DNA from: Micrococcales bacterium UBA2037
GTDB taxonomy: Bacteria > Actinomycetota > Actinomycetes > Actinomycetales > Microbacteriaceae
Reading direction: 5' to 3'
Assembly (NCBI GenBank): GCA_002333405.1
Contig: DDBH01000015.1
Coordinates: forward strand, 1 to 48,482
DNA: 48,482 bases
The notes under the pieces were generated by a model. That model was not told where the DNA came from, made no database searches, and worked only from the letters and a program-made list of their open reading frames with translations. Position numbers and translations under genes: made by a program. Shown one piece after another: positions 14,387 through 21,193 of the stretch. Numbering within the stretch: the stretch's first letter is position 1; each line of letters begins with the position of its first letter.

Positions 14387-16612
14387 ATGAGCGATGCCAA
14401 GAGCAACTCGCTTCGTTCGCGCCTGCCAAAGATCTTCACCCGGTCCTCGACCGCATACAGTACTGACTTAGCTGCGCTAATCCGGATTGTTCGCTTTAAT
14501 CACCCCAAGGCCGACACCGCAATAATTCAGAGGGCCTATAACGTTGCCGAGCACTTCCATTCCGGGCAACTGCGCAAGAGCGGTGAAGAGTACATAACCC
14601 ATCCCTTGGCAGTAGCCAGGATTCTTGCCGACTTGGGTTCAGGCCCAGCCACGATAGCGGCCGCGCTTCTCCATGACACAGTTGAGGACACTGATTACTC
14701 GCTGGAGGCGCTGGAAAAAGAATTTGGGCAGGAAATCTCACTGCTGGTTGACGGCGTTACGAAGCTAGACCGGGTTAAATTCGGGGACACTGCCCAGTCC
14801 GAAACCATGCGCAAGATGGTCGTTGCAATGAGCAAGGACGTTCGAGTTCTAGTAATAAAACTTGCGGACCGGCTTCATAATGCCAGGACCTGGGGGTTTG
14901 TGTCAGCCGAATCGGCACGTAAGAAGGCTCAGGAGACCCTCGAGATCTATGCGCCTCTGGCACACAGACTGGGTATTTCAACCATGAAGGTTGAGCTCGA
15001 GGACATTAGCTTCGCGGTTCTCTACCCGAAGGTTTACGAGGAAATCGTCTCTCTTGTAGGGCAGCGCAATCCCTTACGTAATGACTACACCGAAAAGGTG
15101 ATCGAGGAGATCTCTGCGGAGCTAAGAGCCAACAAGGTGAAATCCAAGATTGACGGTCGCCCCAAGCAGTACTATTCGATTTACCAAAAAATGGTTCTAC
15201 GCGGTCGGGAATTCGACGACATCTATGACCTGGTTGGTATTCGAATAATGGTCTCAAGCGTCAAGGACTGCTATGCCGCGCTTGGTGCGATCCATGCGAA
15301 GTGGTCGCCCCTGCCTGGCCGCTTCAAGGACTACATTGCCATGCCTAAGTTCAACCTGTATCAGTCTCTTCACACCACGGTGATTGGGCCTGAGGGCAGA
15401 GCGGTAGAAATTCAAATCAGGACCTTGGAGATGCATCAGCGGGCTGAGTTCGGAGTTGCCGCTCACTGGAAATACAAGGCTCAGGCCGGCAAATCCGACA
15501 AGGAAGTCGACTTTGCTTGGCTAAAGCAGCTCTCTGATTGGCAGGAGGAGACCGCTGATCCGGGGGAGTTCCTAGACAATCTTCGTTTCGAAATTGGCGC
15601 CAAAGAGCTGTACGTGTTCACGCCGAAGGGAAAAGTGGTCGGGTTGGCAGCGGATTCCACTCCAATTGACTTCGCCTATGCTGTCCACACCGAGGTTGGC
15701 CATAAAACAATTGGGGCCAAGGTCAATGGGCGACTAGTTCCGCTAGAGAGTAAATTGCAGGCCGGAGACGCCGTTGAGGTGCTGACTTCAAAATCTCCGA
15801 CTGCAGGCCCGAGCAAAGACTGGCTCAACTTTGTGGCCTCGCCAAGAGCGAGGGCGAAGATAAAGCACTGGTTTACCCAGGAACGCAAGGAAATTGCCAC
15901 AGAGGACGGCAAGGAAGCACTGGCAAGGGGGCTTAGACGTAAGGGGCTCCCAGTTCAGTCCTTGGTCGGCTCAGACTCGCTCCAGAAGATCGCCGATGAG
16001 CACGGTCTGGTTGACATACCGGCCCTATACAACGCAATTGGCCAGGGTCAGCTTTCGGTTGCAACTGTAATTGAGCGACTGAAGCAGCTAGAGGGGCTGG
16101 CTCCAGAGGCTAGCACCGAGGAACTTCCAATCCAGGAGCCGAAGTCACTTCGAAGCCGTAGGAACTTGTCTCAGGGTGTTCTGGTAAAGGGTGATCCTGA
16201 TGTTATGTCCAAGATGGCCAGGTGCTGTACGCCGGTGCCGGGCGACGAGATCACAGGATTCATAACTAGAGGCGAGGGCGTTTCGGTCCATAGGCAGGAC
16301 TGCAAGAACGTAAAGAGCCTTAACAAGCAGCGCCTAGTGGAAGTCGGGTGGGCCGATGAGGCTCGCGGAGTGTTCATGGTTCAGATTCAGATCGAAGCGC
16401 TGGACCGGTCGGGGCTGCTCAGCGACGTAACTAGAATCCTCACCGAGAATCACGTCAATATCCTGAATGCATCGGTCTCAACAGGCAGAGACCGAGTGGC
16501 CATTAGCAAATTCGTTTTTGAAATGGCAGACCCATCTCACCTGGATCACCTTCTGAACCAGGTGCGCAAAATCGAGGCGGTCTACGACGTCTACCGAGTG
16601 AAATCGAGTTAG
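14387..16612 (+). CDS. rel: Bifunctional (p)ppGpp synthetase/hydrolase Rel
   Basis: The long RelA/SpoT homologue that makes and degrades (p)ppGpp in the stringent response. Domains in order: HD hydrolase with the LLHDTVEDTDY motif, synthetase with GRFKDYIAMPK and LYQSLHTTVIGP, TGS, the conserved-cysteine region MARCCTPVPGD, and a C-terminal ACT domain. The RFKD form of the synthetase motif (not EFDD) together with the intact HD motif predicts that both activities are present. I use the ATG at 14387 (741 residues), seven bases after AGGGGAG; the GTG at 14381 touches the ribosome site. In M. tuberculosis apt lies between secF and rel; it is absent here. Confidence 0.96.
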   Translation: MSDAKSNSLRSRLPKIFTRSSTAYSTDLAALIRIVRFNHPKADTAIIQRAYNVAEHFHSGQLRKSGEEYITHPLAVARILADLGSGPATIAAALLHDTVEDTDYSLEALEKEFGQEISLLVDGVTKLDRVKFGDTAQSETMRKMVVAMSKDVRVLVIKLADRLHNARTWGFVSAESARKKAQETLEIYAPLAHRLGISTMKVELEDISFAVLYPKVYEEIVSLVGQRNPLRNDYTEKVIEEISAELRANKVKSKIDGRPKQYYSIYQKMVLRGREFDDIYDLVGIRIMVSSVKDCYAALGAIHAKWSPLPGRFKDYIAMPKFNLYQSLHTTVIGPEGRAVEIQIRTLEMHQRAEFGVAAHWKYKAQAGKSDKEVDFAWLKQLSDWQEETADPGEFLDNLRFEIGAKELYVFTPKGKVVGLAADSTPIDFAYAVHTEVGHKTIGAKVNGRLVPLESKLQAGDAVEVLTSKSPTAGPSKDWLNFVASPRARAKIKHWFTQERKEIATEDGKEALARGLRRKGLPVQSLVGSDSLQKIADEHGLVDIPALYNAIGQGQLSVATVIERLKQLEGLAPEASTEELPIQEPKSLRSRRNLSQGVLVKGDPDVMSKMARCCTPVPGDEITGFITRGEGVSVHRQDCKNVKSLNKQRLVEVGWADEARGVFMVQIQIEALDRSGLLSDVTRILTENHVNILNASVSTGRDRVAISKFVFEMADPSHLDHLLNQVRKIEAVYDVYRVKSS

Positions 16613-16615
16613 TTT

Positions 16616-17830
16616 TTAGTCGACTGCTTGCTGAGCAGCTAGCAACCATGCTTTACGAGCGGTGATCTGCTCTTCAATGGCCTTCTTTTTGTCATCCTTG
16701 GCAGCTGCAAGCTCGGCCTCTAGCTCCGAGATTGCCTGCTCTAGTTGAGTAACAAGCGAATTTGACCTTGCCTTTGCGGCTGGATCGGAACGACGCCAAG
16801 CGTCTGCTTGCATTTCGGCAATTTTCTTTTCGACCTTACGAAGTGGCTCTTCAATCTTGCGGACCTGTTCGCGAGGAACGTGGCCAATCTTCTCCCACTT
16901 GGCCTGAATGTTACCCAGGGCCTTCTTTGCCTCATCGAGGTTGTCAAGCTTGATCGCCTCTACCTCTTTGACTAGAGCTAGTTTTGCTTCGAGATTGGCT
17001 TGCTGCGATACGGCTACTTCGGCGTCCTTCTCCTTTTTGGCCGCGAAGATGGCGTCACCTGCTGCACGGAACTGCTTCCAAAGCGCGTCCTCTGCCTTGC
17101 CGGCCTTGCCAGCTAGTTTCCAATCGATCTGAAGTTTTTTGTAGGCGTCAGCGGCATCTGAGCCCTTGGCAACCAATGCCTCAGCGCTGGCAACCAGCGC
17201 AACCTTTGTCGCCTTGGCCTCCTTGAAGGACCCGTCAAGGTTTGCAAAGAATGCCCTGCGACCGGTTTCGAACTTCGCGCGTGCCTGCGAGAAGCGCTTC
17301 CAAATTGGATCAGTCTTAGCCTTAGGAATCTTTGGTCCCTCTTTTTGGAGTTTCTGCCACTTCTCGAAGAGCTCTGTCATCTCAACTGAAGACTTCTTCC
17401 AATTGATTCCGCCCAGGTTTGCGACCATAGCTTCTGCGCGAGCTGCAATTTGTTCCTTGTCAGCCATTGCTTTATCCACGGCTTCAGCTCGCTCAGCTGC
17501 GGCTTTTTCAGCGGTCTTGTCAATGTCGGCCGAGACGGCTTCAATCCTGTCGCGCAGACCTTGAATGTTCCCGACAACCTTTGGCTTTACAAGCACCGCC
17601 TTGAGATGCTCTCGAGTGGTCTTAAGGCTCTTGGCGTCGGTGATGCCAGCGGCTAGGCGCTGCTCCAGGGTGCGGACTTGAGCCTCTAGGTCATCAAATT
17701 TTCTGGTGAAGTAAGCAAGTGCTTCATCCTGTGAGACATCTGGGTACTGGCCGACGATGCGCTCGGTTGGGCCGTCTTTCACGAAGACGTTGTTGGCCTC
17801 GTCTACACGGCCAAAGTCGTTGCTGGTCAC
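16616..17830 (-). CDS. DUF349 repeat protein
   Basis: A 404-residue, highly charged, alanine- and lysine-rich helical protein with no membrane segment. At least three copies of the DUF349 repeat can be seen, each with a W-x-x-F/W pattern: around INWKKSSVEM and DPIWKRFSQA, around IDWKLAGKAG and DALWKQFRAA, and around KWEKIGHVPR. The ends are long coiled-coil-like stretches. The function of the family is not firmly known. The GTG start has AGGAG six bases upstream. It converges on rel with a three-base gap and lies downstream of the cyclophilin gene, an arrangement seen in other actinobacteria. Confidence 0.85.
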   Translation of the reverse strand: MTSNDFGRVDEANNVFVKDGPTERIVGQYPDVSQDEALAYFTRKFDDLEAQVRTLEQRLAAGITDAKSLKTTREHLKAVLVKPKVVGNIQGLRDRIEAVSADIDKTAEKAAAERAEAVDKAMADKEQIAARAEAMVANLGGINWKKSSVEMTELFEKWQKLQKEGPKIPKAKTDPIWKRFSQARAKFETGRRAFFANLDGSFKEAKATKVALVASAEALVAKGSDAADAYKKLQIDWKLAGKAGKAEDALWKQFRAAGDAIFAAKKEKDAEVAVSQQANLEAKLALVKEVEAIKLDNLDEAKKALGNIQAKWEKIGHVPREQVRKIEEPLRKVEKKIAEMQADAWRRSDPAAKARSNSLVTQLEQAISELEAELAAAKDDKKKAIEEQITARKAWLLAAQQAVD

Positions 17831-17854
17831 CTGCTGCTCCTAGTGGTTTGGGTC

Positions 17855-18619
17855 TTACTCTACCGAAACTGCGGTTATCAATACCTCTTCAAGGGGAGAT
17901 GCGTCACTGGACCCATCACCCGTTCCGATAGCCGCGATGTCTTTTACGACATCAAGGCCGGAAGTAACCTTGCCGAAGACTGTATAACCGCCCGCTTGAT
18001 CTGACGGGATTGTTGAATCCTGGTAGACGATGAAGAACTGAGAACCCATCGACTCACCGTCTCCACCTCGGCGTGCCATTGCTAGTACGCCTTCTTGATA
18101 GAGGTCGGCCTCTGGCGCGTTCTCGATTGGTCCCCAGTTGTAGCCAGGCCCACCAGTTCCGTTTCCTGATGGATCTCCGCACTGGAGCACGTAAATTCCA
18201 GCTGTCACTAGCCGGTGACAGTTGATGCCTTCAAAATAGCCATCTCTGGCCAGTGAGACGAAGTTCGCTACAGCCTGAGGAGCTAGGTCACCTGCGAGTT
18301 CGATTCCAACGCTCTGGCCGTTCAGGTCCATTGAGCCCGTCCAGCTGCGATTCTCGGCAATGCTTACGTCGGGAACTTGAGAGTCAGTCTCGGCTGCCTG
18401 CGGAGCCTCGGTGGCTGCGGTTGGTTCCTCTGCTACTACTTCGTCAACAGCCTGGCCTGGACCGAAACCAAAATATGCCAACTGACCCACGACAGCCAGG
18501 GCAACGAAGCCTGCTGCAACGGCGACGAACAACTTGTTGTCGCGCTTTGCTCGAGCGGGCCGTGCCGCAAGCAATTCTTGCTTTGCCTGGTAGTTCTCTA
18601 GTTTGCTGTCGTGTTTCAT
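17855..18619 (-). CDS. Membrane-anchored peptidyl-prolyl cis-trans isomerase (cyclophilin type)
   Basis: A 254-residue protein with a basic cytoplasmic N-terminus, one membrane helix (about residues 29-50), a linker rich in E, A and T, and a C-terminal cyclophilin domain (about 95-254). Cyclophilin landmarks are present: NFVSLARDGYFEG followed by NCHRL with the catalytic-site arginine, GDPSGNGTGGPGY and MGSQFFI. The domain should sit outside the membrane and help fold exported proteins, which fits a genome region rich in secretion genes. ATG start with GGTGAG upstream. It is likely co-transcribed with the DUF349 gene, 24 bases downstream. Confidence 0.93.
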   Translation of the reverse strand: MKHDSKLENYQAKQELLAARPARAKRDNKLFVAVAAGFVALAVVGQLAYFGFGPGQAVDEVVAEEPTAATEAPQAAETDSQVPDVSIAENRSWTGSMDLNGQSVGIELAGDLAPQAVANFVSLARDGYFEGINCHRLVTAGIYVLQCGDPSGNGTGGPGYNWGPIENAPEADLYQEGVLAMARRGGDGESMGSQFFIVYQDSTIPSDQAGGYTVFGKVTSGLDVVKDIAAIGTGDGSSDASPLEEVLITAVSVE

Positions 18620-18671
18620 AACTCACCCATTTTCTAACTTGGTAATTCTAGGTGTTGCTTAGACTTCGCGT

Positions 18672-19904
18672 GTGGTTGATATTCCATTGGCAGCCAGGGT
18701 GCGCCCAGAATCATTGTCTGAGTTGATCGGGCAGTCTGCAGCGCTTAGCGCAAATGGCCCACTCCATCGACTCACCACTGGCGACAAGTCATCTAGTTGG
18801 GCCTCCATCATTCTTTGGGGTCCGCCCGGAAGCGGTAAGACGACGATCGCCCGAATTATTGGGGCCAATAATGGCGCCAGCTTCTCGGAGCTCAGTGCGA
18901 TCAGTGCCTCGGTCTCTCAGGTCAGAGAGTTGATAGCCAAAGCCAAGGAGCTCAGAGAGATCTACGGCAAGCAAGCGATTCTTTTTCTTGATGAGATTCA
19001 CCGCTTCACCAAAACTCAACAGGATTCTTTGCTTGGCGCGGTGGAATCGGGGCTGCTAACACTTATCGCCGCCACAACCGAGAACCCCTCTTTCAGTGTG
19101 GTCACACCGCTTATTTCACGGTCACTGGTCATAAAGCTCGAACCACTCAGTGCCGAGTCCTTGATAGCGATCATGCAACGCGCATTATCATCCGATGACG
19201 GCCTGCCCGGGGTGAAGTTTGAACCGGAGGCACTCGAATACCTGGCCAAGATCGCCATGGGAGATGCCAGACGAGCACTGACTTTGATGGAAACAGCTGC
19301 CGCTGGCTTGTCCCGAGTAACCCTGGAAGACGCTGAGAACTCGGCAAAGGCAACAATTGCCTACGATCAGGCCGGAGATAATCACTACGACACGATTAGC
19401 GCTTTTATCAAGTCTGTCCGCGGTTCCGACGTCAACAGCGCCCTGCACTATCTCGCGCGAATGATTGTCGGGGGAGAGGATCCGATGTTCATCTCAAGGC
19501 GCCTGCTAATTCTTGCGGCTGAAGACATTGGGCTTGCCGATCCGCAGGCGCTAGTGCTGGCTGAGGCCGCCGCTAGAACTGTTGAGCACATCGGAATGCC
19601 TGAGGGGCGGATCCCGCTTGCCGAGGCAACCATCTACTTATCTCTGGCACCGAAATCAAATTCCGCATACCTGGCCATCAACAAAGCAATTGCGGACGTA
19701 GAGGCGGGTGAAGTACCAGCTATTCCTTCCCACCTGCGCTCAACCGGAGCCGTTGGTTACAAATACCCACATGACAGTGAAATTGGGGTGATTACGCAGG
19801 AGTATTGGCCCGGCAATGCAAAATACTTCACGCCCACAAACCACGGCCAGGAGGCCGAACTGGCCAAACGGCTAGAGCTGATTAACAAAATACTGTTCAG
19901 GTAG
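18672..19904 (+). CDS. rarA: Replication-associated recombination protein A (RarA/MgsA)
   Basis: AAA+ ATPase related to clamp loaders that acts at stalled replication forks. Walker A is GPPGSGKTT (residues 50-58), Walker B ends in FLDEIHRF (Asp107, Glu108), and the arginine-finger/sensor region and the C-terminal tetramerisation domain (with the HYDTISAFIKSVRGSD and KYPHDSE stretches) are all present; 410 residues is normal. The GTG start is the first possible one after an in-frame TAG and has no ribosome site; a TAGACT hexamer ends only six bases before it, so translation of a leaderless mRNA is possible. It is divergent from the cyclophilin gene. Confidence 0.94.
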   Translation: MVDIPLAARVRPESLSELIGQSAALSANGPLHRLTTGDKSSSWASIILWGPPGSGKTTIARIIGANNGASFSELSAISASVSQVRELIAKAKELREIYGKQAILFLDEIHRFTKTQQDSLLGAVESGLLTLIAATTENPSFSVVTPLISRSLVIKLEPLSAESLIAIMQRALSSDDGLPGVKFEPEALEYLAKIAMGDARRALTLMETAAAGLSRVTLEDAENSAKATIAYDQAGDNHYDTISAFIKSVRGSDVNSALHYLARMIVGGEDPMFISRRLLILAAEDIGLADPQALVLAEAAARTVEHIGMPEGRIPLAEATIYLSLAPKSNSAYLAINKAIADVEAGEVPAIPSHLRSTGAVGYKYPHDSEIGVITQEYWPGNAKYFTPTNHGQEAELAKRLELINKILFR

Positions 19905-19933
19905 TGACACTGTCGGCCTTGCTCTGGTAGTAT
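19904..19933 (+). promoter_or_regulatory. Likely rpsD promoter
   Basis: GTGACA (19904-19909) and TAGTAT (19928-19933) are separated by 18 bases, a good sigma-70-type pair, directly after the rarA stop. Transcription would start near 19940, giving a leader of about 70 bases before rpsD. Confidence 0.5.
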
Positions 19934-19943
19934 TTCTGGGTTA

Positions 19944-19969
19944 TCTGGATTCTGCGGCTGGAATCCGGA
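19944..19969 (+). promoter_or_regulatory. Hairpin in the rpsD leader
   Basis: TCTGGATTC (19944-19952) pairs with GAATCCGGA (19961-19969), nine pairs with one G-T, around an eight-base loop. It lies at the very 5' end of the predicted rpsD mRNA. Ribosomal protein S4 represses its own synthesis in several bacteria, so an autoregulatory role is possible but unproven; no T-run follows, so it is not a standard terminator. Confidence 0.35.
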
Positions 19970-20009
19970 GCATGAAAAAATCCAATTTGAAAGTTTGAAA
20001 GGTACCTTT

Positions 20010-20639
20010 TTGTCTAAGACAACTAGAACCCGCAGTAAGACACGTCTATCACGTGCTCTTGGTATCGCATTGACACCTAAAGCTGCGAAGTATATGGAAA
20101 AACGACCCTACGGACCGGGTCAGCACGGCCGCACCAAGCGCAAGAGTGACTCTGACTACGCAGTTCGTCTCCGTGAGAAGCAGCGTCTTCGCGCTCAGTA
20201 TGGAATTCGCGAAGCTCAGCTTCGTAAGACCTTCCAGGAGGCAAAGCGCACCAGTGGTCTAACAGGTGAGAACCTAGTTGAGTTGCTGGAGATGCGTCTT
20301 GACGCACTAGTGCTTCGCTCTGGAATCGCTCGCACGATTGCGCAGGCTCGTCAGATGGTTGTTCACCGTCACATTCTTGTTGACGGAGAGCGCGTTGACC
20401 GCCCTTCATTCCGCGTGAAGCCTGGTCAGATGATTCACGTTCACGAGAAGTCTGAGCGCACCGAGCCTTTCCAGGTTGCGGCTGCGGGCGGAAACTCTGA
20501 CGTACTGGCTAAGACTCCTGAGTATCTTTCAGCTGATCTAGACAAACTGCAGGTAACACTTGTTCGTCGCCCTAAGCGCGATGAGGTTCCAGTGACCTGT
20601 GAAGTTCAGCTCGTGGTTGAGTACTACGCAGCTAGGTAG
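20010..20639 (+). CDS. rpsD: 30S ribosomal protein S4
   Basis: S4 is a primary 16S rRNA-binding protein and starts assembly of the small subunit body. The sequence is unmistakable: KTRLSRALGIALTPKAA, RPYGPGQHG, and the S4 RNA-binding domain around RLDALVLRSGIARTIAQARQMV and HILVDG. I use the TTG at 20010 (209 residues) because GAAAGG lies about eight bases upstream and the product then begins SKTTRTRSK, as in relatives. A TTG at 19995 in frame lies in the ribosome site itself. In this genome rpsD stands alone rather than with rpsM/rpsK/rpoA. Confidence 0.97.
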   Translation: MSKTTRTRSKTRLSRALGIALTPKAAKYMEKRPYGPGQHGRTKRKSDSDYAVRLREKQRLRAQYGIREAQLRKTFQEAKRTSGLTGENLVELLEMRLDALVLRSGIARTIAQARQMVVHRHILVDGERVDRPSFRVKPGQMIHVHEKSERTEPFQVAAAGGNSDVLAKTPEYLSADLDKLQVTLVRRPKRDEVPVTCEVQLVVEYYAAR

Positions 20640-20646
20640 TTTGATA

Positions 20647-20994
20647 ATGACAAGCGGGGAGATTGTTGGCATCGTTCTTGCTGCCAGCGTCGCCCTGTTT
20701 GTCATTCTGCTAGGTGTTCCATTGGTGAAACTTGGCAAGCTGCTCGACGAGAGCGCAGCGACTGTTCGAACCTTCAACAATGAGTTCGCACCTATTTTGA
20801 GTGAAGCAAAAATCACACTGGCTGAGGCTAATAAGCAGCTGAAGCGAGTGGACAAGATCACAGAAGATGTCGAGCAAGTCACTACAAACATCAGCTCCAT
20901 GGTTGCCGTGTTTACGGCATCAGTAGGGGCACCACTTACAAAGGTCGCCGGCATTTTGCAAGGCGCGCTAAAAGTGTTCGGCAAGCGGAGGTAA
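20647..20994 (+). CDS. DUF948 small membrane-anchored protein
   Basis: A 115-residue protein with one N-terminal membrane helix (about residues 5-27), followed by a polar helical region with an EAKITLAEANKQLKRVDKITEDVEQV heptad-like pattern, and a basic end. This is the actinobacterial DUF948 type found just upstream of alaS; its job is not known. The ATG at 20647 is preferred over an upstream in-frame ATG inside rpsD. The next small gene follows two bases later and alaS follows that, so the trio is likely one unit. Confidence 0.8.
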   Translation: MTSGEIVGIVLAASVALFVILLGVPLVKLGKLLDESAATVRTFNNEFAPILSEAKITLAEANKQLKRVDKITEDVEQVTTNISSMVAVFTASVGAPLTKVAGILQGALKVFGKRR

Positions 20995-20996
20995 TT

Positions 20997-21191
20997 ATGT
21001 CCAAATTTGGTTGGTTTGTAGCGGGGATTGGCCTTGGTGCACTTGCGCTGGTTCAGATTCGCGATAACCCACGTGCCCAAGAGGCAGTGGATGAAATTCG
21101 TACGGCTGCTAAGGATTTTTCAAGCTCAATCGCTGACGGCTATCAAGAGCGTCAGGCTGAGATTGCCAAAGCCAACAAGCCTAAGAAGTAG
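20997..21191 (+). CDS. Small membrane-associated protein, unknown function
   Basis: A 64-residue protein with an N-terminal hydrophobic helix (about 3-20, with GWFVAGIGLGALALVQ) and a charged helical tail ending in lysines. A strong GGAGG lies upstream of the ATG. It has no recognised domain, but small proteins of this shape between a DUF948 gene and alaS recur in actinobacteria, so it is a real gene. One might guess that it pairs with the DUF948 protein, since both have a single helix at the same end. Confidence 0.78.
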   Translation: MSKFGWFVAGIGLGALALVQIRDNPRAQEAVDEIRTAAKDFSSSIADGYQERQAEIAKANKPKK

Positions 21192-21193
21192 CG

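Noticed and set aside
19972..19998. Eight-codon micro-frame (MKKSNLKV) in the rpsD leader
   Set aside because: The GGAG is only one base from its ATG and nothing supports translation; kept only as part of the leader note.
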